Shown: positions 17,209 through 26,881, counted from the stretch's first letter. The stretch: 64,000 nucleotides of DNA from Nibrella saemangeumensis (GCF_039541915.1 NZ_BAABHD010000022.1:248001-312000), one strand, 5' to 3'. Made by a program: numbers and translations. Notes: generated by a model from the sequence alone, not told the origin.

Positions 17209-18915
17209 ATGGCAGAGAAAGAGGAGTTCGGCGGGGCCGCAAAGAAGCGGATTCAGAACGACAAGGCAACGGTTCGTTTGCCGATGATACTGGGGGTCAC
17301 ACTGGCCTCGGGTATGCTGATCGGAGCGACCTTTTTTGGAGGGACCAAAAGTTTGACGAACATTGGTCGGGGTTACACGAAATACAAGGAGATTCTGCAA
17401 CTGATTGAAAACAACTACGTTGATACCGTTAATACCGAGGAACTGGTCGATTACTCGATCGCCAAAATGCTGGAGAAGCTTGACCCGCACACGGCATACC
17501 TGAATCCGCAGGAAGCCGTGGCCGCCCGCACCCAGCTCGAAGGGGGCTTCGACGGCATTGGGGTTGAGTTCAATATCTACAAAGATACCGTGTATGTGGT
17601 AACGCCCCTGGCCGGCGGTCCTTCCGAAGCGGCCGGCATCCAGAGTGGTGATAAGCTCATCAAGGTGAACGACACCCCCCTGACCGGCGAAAAAGTGGAT
17701 AACGGGGTGGTGTTTAAAACGCTGCGCGGCCGGCGCGGTACCGAAGTGAGCCTGACGATTATGCGGAAGGGTGAGAATGAGCCCCGTACCATCCGGGTCA
17801 TGCGCGACCGCATCCCAACCTACTCCGTGGATGCTGCCTATATGATTGACGACAAGACCGGATACATCAAGGTTAACCGGTTCTCCGAAACTACATACGA
17901 TGAATTTAAGAATGCGCTGGCTTCGCTGAAACAGCAGGGCATGACCCAAATGATGCTCGACCTGCGCAACAACCCCGGCGGTTATATGGACCGGGCCACC
18001 AGCATGGCCGATGAGTTTCTGGCGGGGAACAAACTGCTGGTATACACCGACGGCAAAGACGATCGCTACGACCGCCGGATTCACGCCCGCATTGCCGGTC
18101 AGTTTGAAGAAGGCCCGCTGGTGGTGTTGGTAGACGAAGGGAGTGCCTCGGCTTCTGAAATTGTGGCTGGTGCGCTGCAGGACCACGACCGGGCGTTTAT
18201 CGTGGGTCGCCGGTCGTTCGGCAAAGGGCTGGTGCAGATGCCGGTTCAGCTGACTGATGGCTCCGAACTGCGCCTGACGATCTCCCGCTATTTTACGCCG
18301 AGTGGCCGCAGTATCCAGAAACCCTACGTACCGGGTAAGGAAGGCGACTACGAAAAGGAACTGGAGTTACGCTCGAAGCGGGGTGAATACTTTATTGCCG
18401 ACAGCATCAAGAATGATCCGAAGCTGAAGTTCAAGACATCGGCCGGCCGGGTCGTATACGGTGCCGGTGGCATTACGCCCGACTACTTTGTGCCCCGCGA
18501 TACCCTCTGGCAGACCAACTACCTGGCGCAGTTGCTGGCCAAGAACATCACCCGCGAGTATGCCCTGGAATACGCCAACGACAACCGGAAGAAACTGGAA
18601 AAAATGGCGTTTGCCGATTTCAACCGGTCGGTCAGCATCACCGATGCCATGCTGCAGCAACTGGTTAAAGATGCTACAGAGCAGGGAATCAAGTTCAACG
18701 AGAAAGAGTATAACCGCTCGAAAGACTTTATCCGGACACAGGTAAAAGCCTACATAGCCCGGTATGTTTACCAGAGAAACAGCCGGAATGGTCAGCAGAA
18801 TGAGTTCTTCCAGGTCATGGGCGACGCCGATGATACCTATCAGAAGGCCCTGACCCTGTTTGACCGCGCCCGCATGCTTGAGCGGGGCATCCTGACTACG
18901 CAAGCCAACAAATAA
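17209..18915 (+). CDS. C-terminal processing peptidase (S41 family, CtpA/Prc-like)
   Basis: This is a periplasmic serine protease anchored by one N-terminal membrane segment (about residues 24-44, LPMILGVTLASGMLIGATFFG). The order is: helical region, PDZ domain (GGFDGIGVEFNIYKDTVYVV...GIQSGDKLIKVN), then the S41 catalytic core. The nucleophile lies in GSASASE (about residues 311-317) and the general-base lysine in RRSFGKGLVQ (about K339). A C-terminal extension of about 150 residues with many charged residues follows. Family members trim exported or cell-envelope proteins. It is a single gene with a strong terminator. Confidence 0.93.
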   Translation: MAEKEEFGGAAKKRIQNDKATVRLPMILGVTLASGMLIGATFFGGTKSLTNIGRGYTKYKEILQLIENNYVDTVNTEELVDYSIAKMLEKLDPHTAYLNPQEAVAARTQLEGGFDGIGVEFNIYKDTVYVVTPLAGGPSEAAGIQSGDKLIKVNDTPLTGEKVDNGVVFKTLRGRRGTEVSLTIMRKGENEPRTIRVMRDRIPTYSVDAAYMIDDKTGYIKVNRFSETTYDEFKNALASLKQQGMTQMMLDLRNNPGGYMDRATSMADEFLAGNKLLVYTDGKDDRYDRRIHARIAGQFEEGPLVVLVDEGSASASEIVAGALQDHDRAFIVGRRSFGKGLVQMPVQLTDGSELRLTISRYFTPSGRSIQKPYVPGKEGDYEKELELRSKRGEYFIADSIKNDPKLKFKTSAGRVVYGAGGITPDYFVPRDTLWQTNYLAQLLAKNITREYALEYANDNRKKLEKMAFADFNRSVSITDAMLQQLVKDATEQGIKFNEKEYNRSKDFIRTQVKAYIARYVYQRNSRNGQQNEFFQVMGDADDTYQKALTLFDRARMLERGILTTQANK

Positions 18916-18933
18916 CGGGATACACCCAAACGT

Positions 18934-18978
18934 AACCGGAAGCGGATGCCCTGCTGGCGTCCCTTCCGGTTTTTTTAT
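18934..18978. terminator. Terminator between convergent genes
   Basis: AACCGGAAG (18934-18942) pairs with CTTCCGGTT (18963-18971), with an inner GGATGCC/GGCGTCC extension, followed by a T run. It serves the protease gene and overlaps the end of the minus-strand gene. Confidence 0.85.
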
Positions 18979-19427
18979 TCTTTGGGGCCAAATTGATACA
19001 CTACGCCCAGGTACGAGTACAGAATACCGCTTTTGAAGTTCCGGCGGGCGAACGGCGACATTTCAAACGCTACCCGCAGGTTAGGAATCGAAGCGATAGG
19101 TGCTATCCGCACCCCGGCATGCAGGGAGTACCCTTCCAGCACCTGCTCGTTCACCAGCGTATTGAGCGCGTTGAACCGGATGCCGGCTCCGGCATAATAA
19201 GCTGCCGACTTCTGCCGGCTGATGGTAACCATGGGGGCCAGGGTAGTGCTGAGTGAGCCAAAGAGGGTATTGGTCTGCACACGGGCATCGAGCCAGAGCT
19301 GCCGGTTGGGGTTTGTGCTGACTGAAAAGAGGGAGTTAAACGGGTAATAGGCAACCGAAGCCTGGCCAAAACCGGAAAAGGTAACGAAGAAGAGCAGTAC
19401 GGTGAGCACCGAAACGGTTTTTTTCAT
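18975..19427 (-). CDS. Small secreted protein, probable outer membrane beta-barrel
   Basis: I do not recognise a named family. The ATG at 19427 is chosen because it gives a clean signal peptide (MKKTVSVLTVLLFFVTFSGFGQ); a longer frame to 19499 would run into the upstream gene. The mature part of about 130 residues alternates polar and hydrophobic residues in short strands (LWLDARVQTNTLF, AGAGIRFNAL, LHAGVRIAPI, LRVAFEMSPF) and ends LGVVYQFGPKE, as in small outer-membrane barrels. It starts 16 bases after the stop of a type IX-secreted protein gene and is probably co-transcribed with it. Confidence 0.75.
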   Translation of the reverse strand: MKKTVSVLTVLLFFVTFSGFGQASVAYYPFNSLFSVSTNPNRQLWLDARVQTNTLFGSLSTTLAPMVTISRQKSAAYYAGAGIRFNALNTLVNEQVLEGYSLHAGVRIAPIASIPNLRVAFEMSPFARRNFKSGILYSYLGVVYQFGPKE

Positions 19428-19443
19428 GGCGCAAAGATAGCCC

Positions 19444-21834
19444 TCAGTACAATACCGTAATGTTGCCCCGGTACTGAATTCCCTTGCGGTTCGTATCAAT
19501 CCGGAACGGATAGGAACCGGGCTCTACCCGCTCACCCCGGTAGGTGCCGTCCCAGGGTTGCTGGTAGCCTTTGGAGTAAAAGATAACGCTGCCCCAGCGG
19601 TTGAAGATATACACGTCGCAGTCGGGGAGGTACTGGATACCCCGTATATCCCAGGTGTCGTTGGTACCGTCGTTATTGGGCGTAAAGGCCGTGGGATAGA
19701 GGAGTTGCTCCATAACCGTTACCTGTATTTTTTCTGCGGCCCGGCAACCCAGGGGTGTAACTACCTGAATGGTATAGATTCTTGAATCGACGGGATTAAG
19801 CGTTGGAAGCAGGCTATCCGGATCACTCAGGCCATCGGGTGGCGACCACACCGCCTGTTCCACAGGCGTGTTAATCGTTACCGGCATCACCCTGGAATCA
19901 CCCCGGACGATGACCATTTCTTCCGGCATACTCAGGCCAATATCGTCCTGAACCGCAATGATGCGCGTTTGCTGATTTCGACATCCGTTGGCGTCGGTAT
20001 AGGTATAGGTAATTGCGTGCCGGCCGGCTCCCGCTGCGGTCGGCACGAACTGATCACCCGTAATGCCCTCGCCGGTAAACTGTCCGCCGGTGGGTGAAGC
20101 GGTCAGCGTAACACTGCGCTGCACATCGCAGATGGGGTACAGGGTGTCGAACACGATGCCGGGGAGCGGGGTTTGGGCCAGGCTGAACGGGGGGGAGGTT
20201 GCCTGACAGCCATGCTGGTCCTCAACCGTAACCTGATAGGTGCCGGGCAGGGTAGTGGTCACTGTTTTCTGGGCGGTCAGTAACCAGGGCGAGCCGTTGC
20301 GCGACCACGCGAACTGAACGCCTGTATTACCATCTGCGGTAAGCTGCACCGGAAGGGTGTCACAGATTACTTTCTGGGGGGATACCAGAATCGCTGCTTT
20401 TGGAAGCGGATGAACCGTTACCCGGAGGCTATCCCGGGCGGGGCAGACGTTGCCGGTTTCGGTAAACTCGACGGTATACATACCACCAAACCGGGCCGTT
20501 ACGGTCCGGGCGTCTGGCTGGTCGAGGCTGACGGTATCCCGAAACCAGCGGAGAGTACCTTCTGTTGCCTCGGCTTTCAACTCGACAGAGCCACCTTCGC
20601 AAAACGCCAGCGGACGGGCCGCGGTCAGTTTCACGGTCGGGTAGGGGAAGAGGGTAACCTTTACCCCCTGGGAGGTAGTGTCTCGGGCGCATATATCCGC
20701 CCGGCTTTTTACGACGGTATAAACACCCGGCTCCCGAATGGTGATTGTGGCGCTGGTAGCCCCGGTGATGTTTATGCTGTCCCGCTGCCACTGGAGCGAC
20801 CACTTCGGATCGGGCTGTGTTTCGAGCTGGATACTGCCACCCGTGCAGAAAGATACCGCATCGACGGGCTTATCGTTGCTGGTAATAATCGGGGGAGGGG
20901 GTGTGGCCGGGTTGCACTCCTTAACCAGTAACTGGAACTCCCGGCGAACCATACCGATCTGGACGCCATTCCGCAGCTCGGTAACTTCTACGGCAAAGAC
21001 AAATAAACCCTCCTGACTGGCCCTCAGGGTTAGTTCGCCCGTGCGGGCGTCTATCTCCAGCGGAACCGGTCCCGGTATCATTATCGCATCACTGTAGCCG
21101 GGGTTCCAGACCGCAGCCGGGTAGGTAGTATGGGACTGCGGACTGGTCACGACACTTTGGCCGGTTTTGGTGTATCCAACAAGCGGGGTCACCAGTCGGT
21201 AGCGCAGTTCATCTTTGTCCGGGTCCGTAGCCCTGAACGACATCTGGAAGGGCAAGTTGACGCAGGCGTATTTTCCGTTCGGCAAAACAAAGTCCGGCGT
21301 TGAATTTATGAAGTTTTTGTTATTCTGGAGCATGGCCGGAAACTCCAGGTAAAAGGCCATACCCACTTCGGCGGGTTTGGCAATATTGTTGATAACGGCA
21401 TTCCGGCAGCATCGCTCCCAGATAATGTAGTAGCCATCGGGATCGGCGTAGCGGGTTACGTCGAATTTAACATCGGCCGAATAGCGCACTTCCGACGTCA
21501 GGAGGCCCTGGAGTTTGGCGCAGACAGGATTGTCGTAGGTGAAATTCTGTTTACTGGTCCGTTTGAGCGTAAACTCATCCATGAACTCACGGGTGCGTAA
21601 ACTGAATACATAAATGACCAGCTCCGTTTCGTACTGGTCGACGTTACCGCTTTTGGCAATACCGTCTTCGTCCCAGAACTGATTTACGGTGATTTTATAT
21701 TGCCCTAACCGGCCCAGATGGATCATACTGATGTCGCCACCCACAATATGATTACCTGTTGCCTGTTTTGCCGATAACAAACAACCGAAGAGGAGTAATA
21801 TACCAATCCATTTCTTTTCAATAGAAATGTCCAT
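19444..21834 (-). CDS. Type IX secretion type-B cargo protein, paralogue A (796 aa)
   Basis: This is a large cell-surface or secreted protein of unknown function. It has an N-terminal signal peptide (to about residue 27), then a conserved module of about 300 residues beginning NHIVGGDISMIHLG with paired cysteines (WERCCRNA), then several Ig/PKD-like beta repeats (residues about 325-710), and a C-terminal domain YPTAFTPNNDGTNDTWDI...NRWGSVIFYSKGYQQPWDG, the CHU_C/type-B type IX sorting signal. It is exactly as long as its downstream-coordinate neighbour at 21937-24327 and clearly paralogous to it throughout. Adhesion or gliding roles are suggested for such proteins but not shown here. Confidence 0.88.
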   Translation of the reverse strand: MDISIEKKWIGILLLFGCLLSAKQATGNHIVGGDISMIHLGRLGQYKITVNQFWDEDGIAKSGNVDQYETELVIYVFSLRTREFMDEFTLKRTSKQNFTYDNPVCAKLQGLLTSEVRYSADVKFDVTRYADPDGYYIIWERCCRNAVINNIAKPAEVGMAFYLEFPAMLQNNKNFINSTPDFVLPNGKYACVNLPFQMSFRATDPDKDELRYRLVTPLVGYTKTGQSVVTSPQSHTTYPAAVWNPGYSDAIMIPGPVPLEIDARTGELTLRASQEGLFVFAVEVTELRNGVQIGMVRREFQLLVKECNPATPPPPIITSNDKPVDAVSFCTGGSIQLETQPDPKWSLQWQRDSINITGATSATITIREPGVYTVVKSRADICARDTTSQGVKVTLFPYPTVKLTAARPLAFCEGGSVELKAEATEGTLRWFRDTVSLDQPDARTVTARFGGMYTVEFTETGNVCPARDSLRVTVHPLPKAAILVSPQKVICDTLPVQLTADGNTGVQFAWSRNGSPWLLTAQKTVTTTLPGTYQVTVEDQHGCQATSPPFSLAQTPLPGIVFDTLYPICDVQRSVTLTASPTGGQFTGEGITGDQFVPTAAGAGRHAITYTYTDANGCRNQQTRIIAVQDDIGLSMPEEMVIVRGDSRVMPVTINTPVEQAVWSPPDGLSDPDSLLPTLNPVDSRIYTIQVVTPLGCRAAEKIQVTVMEQLLYPTAFTPNNDGTNDTWDIRGIQYLPDCDVYIFNRWGSVIFYSKGYQQPWDGTYRGERVEPGSYPFRIDTNRKGIQYRGNITVLY

Positions 21835-21898
21835 ACAAACGCTGCGTCACTACTTAAGAGGTGTATAAGGTGACTAAGATAAGAAGTGACATATAAAT

Positions 21899-21919
21899 AA
21901 AACGGCCAGAAGCTGTTTT
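21899..21919. terminator. Possible terminator between the tandem paralogues
   Basis: AAAACGGC (21899-21906) pairs with GCTGTTTT (21912-21919), with one G-U pair. T-rich sequence follows on both sides. Confidence 0.5.
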
Positions 21920-21936
21920 TTTATTATTCCGGCATT

Positions 21937-24327
21937 TCAGTACAGGACCGTAATGTGCCCCCGGTACTGAATTGACTTGAGGTTCGTGTCGATCCGGAAG
22001 GTGTATGTGCCGGGCTCTACCCGCTCACCCCGGTAGGTGCCGTCCCAGGGCTGCTGGTAGCCTTTGGAGTAAAAAATGACGCTGCCCCAGCGGTTGAAGA
22101 TATATACGTCGCAATCGGGGAAATTATGGACACCTCTAAGCTCCCAGGTATCGTTGGCACCGTCGTTATTGGGCGAAAAGGCCGTGGGGAGGAACATCCG
22201 CTCAACTACTTTGACGTGGATTTTCCCTTCTGCCTGGCAACCCGACGCTGTCACCACGGCGATCGTATAGGTTTTTGAATCCTCAGGTCGGGTGGTCGGT
22301 TGCAGCACATCCGGATTATCCAGATCATCGGGGGGCGACCACGTAGCCTGCACAACGGGTATCTTAACCGTAACGGGCATTACGCCGGATTCTCCGCGCA
22401 ACACGACCAACTCCTCCGGCATATTCAGCCCTACATCTTCCTGGACCAGAACAATCCGGGTCTGCTGGTTTTTACACCCGTTCGCGTCGGTATACGTGTA
22501 GGTGACGGTATGCTGGCCGGGACCGGCGGCCGCCGGGTCGAACTGGTTACCGGCCGTGCCTGTACCCGCATACTGGCCACCGGTGGGCGTAGCGGCCAGG
22601 GTAACAGCGTTACGGGTGTCGCAGATGGGAGCGATTGAATCAAACCGGATGAGGGGGAGCGGGGCCTCGGTTATGTCCAGCGAAGCCGAGGTGCCCCGGC
22701 AGCCGTTGCGGTCGGTAACGGCTACCTGGTAACGCCCTTTCCGGGAGGTAGCTATCGCAGGCTGGGTGGTCTCTTGCCAGGGAGCGCCATCGCGCAGCCA
22801 GGCGTACTGTACACCGGAGGAACTGGTAGCGGTAAGCTGAACGGGGGTGGAACCGCAGACAACAGGCCGGGGCGATGCCGCAAGCGACGCTGTTGGTGCC
22901 GGATTAACCAGGAGACGGACACTGTCCCGCCCTGGGCAGGCGTTACCCGTTTCGGTATATTCAACCAGGTAGGTGCCGCTAAGCTGAGCCGTAATGGCGG
23001 GAACGTTTGGCTGATTAAGATCGGTTTTGTTGTGAAACCAGCGCAGGGTTCCCTGGGCCGGGCTGGTTTGGAGCCGGACAGATTCGCCCTCGCACAGTGA
23101 CAGGGAGCCCGACGGGGTCAGCTTCACCCTGGCCGCGGGCGTGAGGGTGGCGTTAACCTGCTGGGAGACGGTGTCTTTGGCGCAGACATCCGAGAGGCTT
23201 TTAACCACCGTATAAACGCCAGGTTCCCTGACGGTCAGCGTTGGGCCGGTTGCGCCGGTAATATTCACTTTGTCTTTCTGCCACTGGAGTAGCCATTTGG
23301 GGTCGGCCTGGGTTTCGAGCCGGACGCTGCCGCCGGAGCAGAACGACACGTCTGTAGCCGGCAGACTGTTGCTGGTGACGACCGGGGCCGGGGCCGTAAT
23401 CGGATTACAGTCCTTAACCATTAATTGAAATTCCCGGCGTACCAGCCCGATGGGCACGCCATCCCGGAGTTCGACCGCTTCAACGGCAAAGACAAACAAG
23501 CCCTCCTGGCCGGCAGTGAGCGTGAGTTCGCCGGTACGTTCGTTGATTTGCAGGGGGACAGGCCCCGGAATCATAACCCGGTCGCTGTAGCCGGTTCGCC
23601 AGGTGGCCGTGGGGTAGGAGGTACGCGACTGCGGAGTGATTACCAGACTTTGCGTGGATGAGGTGTAACCGACCAGCGGGGTAACCAGCCGGTAGCGGAG
23701 TTCATCGCCGTCGGCATCGTTGGCTTTAAAAAGCAATTGAAACGGTTTGTTTACGCAGGCGTACTTACCGTTCGGCAATACAAAATCAGGCGAAGAGTTG
23801 ATGATGGTGCGGCTGTTGGGACGCATGGCCGGAAACTCCATATAAAAGACCATACCTACCTGGCCGGGCGTGGCAATGTTACTGACGGCGGCATTGCGAC
23901 AGCAGCGTTCCCAGACTATGTAGTAACCGGAGGGATCCGTGTAGCGGTCGGGGTTGAACCGTACGTCGGCGGAATAGCGTACCTCGGAGGTGCGTAGTCC
24001 CTGCGAACGGGCGCAGGTGGGGTTTTCGTAGGAGAAATCCTGCTTGCTGGTACGGTTAAGCTGAAACTGGTCCATCAACTGCCGCGTACGCAGGCTATAA
24101 ACAAAAACGGTCAGATTTGCTTCATAATTACCGTTATTACCACTCAGGGCAATCCCTTCCTCGTCCCAAAACTGGTTCAGGGACAGACGGAAATAACCCG
24201 GCTGGCCCAGGTTGACCATGCTGATATCACCGCCGACAATATGATGCCCGAATGCCTGCTTTACAGGAATCAGATAAGCGAGTACGAGAAGTAAACAAAC
24301 CCAGTTAGGTCTCGTAAAAATGTTCAT
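21937..24327 (-). CDS. Type IX secretion type-B cargo protein, paralogue B (796 aa)
   Basis: It has the same plan as the gene at 19444-21834: signal peptide, N-terminal module HHIVGGDISMVNLG with WERCCRNA, central Ig/PKD-like repeats containing pairs such as FCSGGSVRLET and LCEGESVRLQT, and a C-terminal CHU_C-type sorting domain (LPTAFSPNNDGANDTWEL...RGHITVLY). The two proteins are both 796 aa and align without obvious large gaps, pointing to a tandem duplication. The last 110 bases or so are much more alike than the central part. It has its own terminators on both sides, so the two copies may be separately expressed. Confidence 0.88.
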   Translation of the reverse strand: MNIFTRPNWVCLLLVLAYLIPVKQAFGHHIVGGDISMVNLGQPGYFRLSLNQFWDEEGIALSGNNGNYEANLTVFVYSLRTRQLMDQFQLNRTSKQDFSYENPTCARSQGLRTSEVRYSADVRFNPDRYTDPSGYYIVWERCCRNAAVSNIATPGQVGMVFYMEFPAMRPNSRTIINSSPDFVLPNGKYACVNKPFQLLFKANDADGDELRYRLVTPLVGYTSSTQSLVITPQSRTSYPTATWRTGYSDRVMIPGPVPLQINERTGELTLTAGQEGLFVFAVEAVELRDGVPIGLVRREFQLMVKDCNPITAPAPVVTSNSLPATDVSFCSGGSVRLETQADPKWLLQWQKDKVNITGATGPTLTVREPGVYTVVKSLSDVCAKDTVSQQVNATLTPAARVKLTPSGSLSLCEGESVRLQTSPAQGTLRWFHNKTDLNQPNVPAITAQLSGTYLVEYTETGNACPGRDSVRLLVNPAPTASLAASPRPVVCGSTPVQLTATSSSGVQYAWLRDGAPWQETTQPAIATSRKGRYQVAVTDRNGCRGTSASLDITEAPLPLIRFDSIAPICDTRNAVTLAATPTGGQYAGTGTAGNQFDPAAAGPGQHTVTYTYTDANGCKNQQTRIVLVQEDVGLNMPEELVVLRGESGVMPVTVKIPVVQATWSPPDDLDNPDVLQPTTRPEDSKTYTIAVVTASGCQAEGKIHVKVVERMFLPTAFSPNNDGANDTWELRGVHNFPDCDVYIFNRWGSVIFYSKGYQQPWDGTYRGERVEPGTYTFRIDTNLKSIQYRGHITVLY

Positions 24328-24378
24328 ATAAACATTATATACTTTTGCGCTATAGGATTACTATACTAATGTACTCAA

Positions 24379-24421
24379 TATATAACAAAATAGCGGCCTG
24401 AAGCCGCTATTTTGTTATATA
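24379..24421. terminator. Strong bidirectional terminator downstream of ffh
   Basis: A perfect 19-bp inverted repeat (24379-24397 with 24403-24421) has the loop CTGAA, a GC core (AGCGGC/GCCGCT) and an A/T-rich outer half. It separates ffh from paralogue B on the same strand. Confidence 0.9.
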
Positions 24422-24439
24422 ATCTGTCGGACGGACTGC

Positions 24440-25759
24440 TTAGCGCATCATTTTGTTCAGCTTGCCGGATGCCTGCATCTGGTTCATCTTCTTCATCATT
24501 TTGCGCATTTCATCAAATTGCTTCAGCAGATTGTTGACCTGCTGGATGGTGGTACCGCTACCGGCGGCAATCCGGCGTTTGCGGTTGTTGTCAATCATGT
24601 CTGGCCGTTCGCGCTCCTTGGGCGTCATGGAGTTGATCATGGCTTCGATGGGCTTGAAGGAGTCGTTGTCGATGTCCAGGTCCTTCACCATCTTGCCCAT
24701 GCCCGGAATCATACCCAGCAGGTCCTTGACGTTACCCATCTTTTTGATCTGCTGCAGCTGCGACAGGAAGTCGTTAAAGTCGAACTGGTTCTTACGCATT
24801 TTGGCGTTGATCCGCTTGGCTTCATCTTCGTCGAAAGCCTGCTGCGCCCGCTCGACCAGCGATATGACGTCGCCCATCCCCAGAATCCGGCTGGCCATCC
24901 GGTCGGGGTAGAACACGTCGAGCGCTTCCATTTTCTCGCCGGTGCTGATAAACTTGATCGGCTTGTTCACGACCGTCTTGATCGATAGGGCCGCCCCACC
25001 TCGGGCATCACCGTCGAGCTTGGTCAGCACTACGCCGTCGAAGTTCAGCCGCTCATTGAAGGTTTTGGCCGTGTTGACGGCATCCTGTCCCGTCATAGAG
25101 TCTACCACGAACAGCGTCTCCGAGGGAGCCAGCGCTTTTTTGAGGTTTTCCACCTCCTGCATCATGGCTTCATCGATGGCCAGACGACCGGCGGTATCGA
25201 CAATCACCACTTTCTTACCCGTTTTGCGGGCGTGGGCCAGGGCGTTCTGCGCAATCTGAACGGCATTTTTGTTCTCGGGTTCGGCGTATACCTCTACGCC
25301 TACCTGCTCACCCAGTACTTTCAACTGGTCGATGGCCGCCGGGCGGTAAATGTCGCAGGCGGTAAGCAGGACGTTGCGGCCCTGTTTTTTCAGGTGAGCC
25401 GCGAGTTTGCCGGAAAAGGTTGTTTTGCCCGAACCCTGCAGACCGGCGATCAGAATAATAGCCGGATCGCCTTTGACGTTGATGCTTTCGGCTTCACCGC
25501 CCATCAGCTCGGTCAGTTCCTCCTGCACGATTTTTACGAACAGCTGGCCCGGCTCTACAGCGATGAGTACCTTGCGGTCGAGTGCTTTCTGCTTGACGCG
25601 GTCGGTTACTTCTTTAGCCACTTTATAGTTAACGTCGGCGTCGGTCAGTGCCCGGCGCACCTCTTTCACGGTGGTGGCGACGTTGATTTCGGTAATCCGG
25701 CCCTGCCCTTTGAGGGTCTTGAAGGCCTGATTTAACTTATCCTGAAGATTCTCAAACAT
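24440..25759 (-). CDS. ffh: Signal recognition particle protein Ffh (SRP54)
   Basis: This is the cytoplasmic SRP GTPase that binds signal sequences and 4.5S RNA and targets ribosomes to FtsY. At 439 aa it is of normal length. It has an N domain, then the G domain with GLQGSGKTTFSGKLA, VDTAGRLAIDE and LTKLDGDARGGAAL, and a methionine-rich M domain with the RNA-binding GSGTTIQQVNNLLKQF and a Met-rich tail (MRKMMKKMNQMQ). A minus-strand -7 box lies about 60 bases upstream. Confidence 0.97.
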   Translation of the reverse strand: MFENLQDKLNQAFKTLKGQGRITEINVATTVKEVRRALTDADVNYKVAKEVTDRVKQKALDRKVLIAVEPGQLFVKIVQEELTELMGGEAESINVKGDPAIILIAGLQGSGKTTFSGKLAAHLKKQGRNVLLTACDIYRPAAIDQLKVLGEQVGVEVYAEPENKNAVQIAQNALAHARKTGKKVVIVDTAGRLAIDEAMMQEVENLKKALAPSETLFVVDSMTGQDAVNTAKTFNERLNFDGVVLTKLDGDARGGAALSIKTVVNKPIKFISTGEKMEALDVFYPDRMASRILGMGDVISLVERAQQAFDEDEAKRINAKMRKNQFDFNDFLSQLQQIKKMGNVKDLLGMIPGMGKMVKDLDIDNDSFKPIEAMINSMTPKERERPDMIDNNRKRRIAAGSGTTIQQVNNLLKQFDEMRKMMKKMNQMQASGKLNKMMR

Positions 25760-25818
25760 ACAATGCTGTCTTGTCTATGCCTCAAACAGGGCGAAGTGCC
25801 TTATTTGAATCGTAATCG

Positions 25819-25826
25819 CAAAGTTA
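25819..25826 (-). promoter_or_regulatory. Probable -7 box of ffh
   Basis: TAACTTTG on the minus strand, about 60 bases upstream of the ffh ATG. A matching -33 element is not clear. It is divergent from the promoter at 25845-25875. Confidence 0.5.
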
Positions 25827-25844
25827 GTGATTTTTGGCGGGACG

Positions 25845-25875
25845 TTGTGAATCCTAACGGGTTAAGTTATCTTTG
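25845..25875 (+). promoter_or_regulatory. Promoter of the first Uma2 gene
   Basis: TTG (25845-25847), a 20-base spacer and TATCTTTG (25868-25875) fit the Bacteroidota consensus. The first ATG behind it is 25910, which supports that start over a longer frame opening at 25763. Confidence 0.7.
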
Positions 25876-25909
25876 GGATATACCCGTTAAACCCGTTGTT
25901 TCTAAAGTT

Positions 25910-26473
25910 ATGGCTGTTGCGTTGGGCGTGAAAAAGATGACCGTACACGAGTTCCGGAATCTGGAGTTCGCAGAGAACGACAGGCACTGGTATGAACTCT
26001 TAGATGGTGAACTTGTGAAAAAGAAGGCCCCAACGCCCGCCCACCAACGCGTCGCCCGGAAGCTTACCCTGGCCCTGGACGCATTTATCAGTCAGAATAA
26101 TCTGGGCGAGTTGTTTTTCGCTCCGGTTGATGTTTTTCTGGATGATACCAATTCTCCCCAACCTGACTTAGTGTTTGTGGCGACCGCAAACGAGGCAATT
26201 GTCACTGATAACGGCATCGAAGGTGTTCCCCAACTGGTAGTCGAGATCATTTCGCCAACCTCGGTGGTGCGGGACCGGTTCACGAAGAAAGACCTGTACG
26301 AACGATTCGGCGTTAAGGAATACTGGATAGTAGACCCCTCTAACCAGGAAATAGAAATTTATACGCTCAACAACGAGCGGTATGAACTGCTGAGTGCCGC
26401 TTCGGTACTGGAAGGCGAACTCAAGTCCGCTGTGCCGGATGATCTGGTACTGGATGTAAAGACGCTGTTTTAA
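25910..26473 (+). CDS. Uma2 family putative endonuclease
   Basis: This is a PD-(D/E)XK-fold protein of the Uma2 (DUF820) family, which is expanded in Cyanobacteria and Bacteroidota and has no settled role. The start at 25910 (MAVALGVKKMTVHEF) follows the promoter and removes a 49-residue extension unlike the family. Seen in order: EFRNLE, WYELLDGELVKKKAPTPAHQ, SPQPDLVFV (acidic active-site region), PQLVVEIISP (E and the hydrophobic strand) and KKDLYERFGVKEYWIVDP. A second, diverged member lies at 32428-33009. Its stop is 1 base from the convergent stop of the next gene. Confidence 0.85.
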   Translation: MAVALGVKKMTVHEFRNLEFAENDRHWYELLDGELVKKKAPTPAHQRVARKLTLALDAFISQNNLGELFFAPVDVFLDDTNSPQPDLVFVATANEAIVTDNGIEGVPQLVVEIISPTSVVRDRFTKKDLYERFGVKEYWIVDPSNQEIEIYTLNNERYELLSAASVLEGELKSAVPDDLVLDVKTLF

Positions 26474-26474
26474 C

Positions 26475-26831
26475 CTACTGCTGCGACCGAAGCCCCAGCC
26501 GGTTGCCTTCCGAATCTTCGAACAACCCCATAAATCCCTGTTCCGGGCTAATCTGCGTTTTCGTCCGGATGACCTTACCACCCGCCGGCTCTACCCGGTC
26601 GAGCAGCTCCGCCAGATCATTACCCCCGTCGAAAAACAGAAGCACACCTTCGTGGGAGGGCTTATAGGCGTGGTGTTGTACCAGCGCTCCCTGACCACCG
26701 GCAAGCAGGCCCATTTTCAGATCGCCCAGGTCCAGATGCATTACGGGGGTGTCAAACAACTTACCGTAAAAACCGGCGGCACGGGCCAGGTCCGACACGG
26801 GTATTTCGAACCATTTTACAGAAGGCTGCAT
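26475..26831 (-). CDS. VOC (glyoxalase/bleomycin-resistance) family protein
   Basis: This is a 118-aa single-module vicinal-oxygen-chelate protein. It starts VKWFEIPVSDLARAAGFYGKLFDTPV, the typical first beta-alpha-beta unit, and ends GFMGLFEDSEGNRLGLRSQ, the metal-site glutamate strand. It resembles the PhnB/YaeR-like lactoylglutathione-lyase-related group, but the substrate is not predictable. It is probably cytoplasmic. Confidence 0.85.
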   Translation of the reverse strand: MQPSVKWFEIPVSDLARAAGFYGKLFDTPVMHLDLGDLKMGLLAGGQGALVQHHAYKPSHEGVLLFFDGGNDLAELLDRVEPAGGKVIRTKTQISPEQGFMGLFEDSEGNRLGLRSQQ

Positions 26832-26881
26832 ACGTTTGAGTGATTAATTGAAATACTGCTTTAAGTTACTGTTTTCCACTG

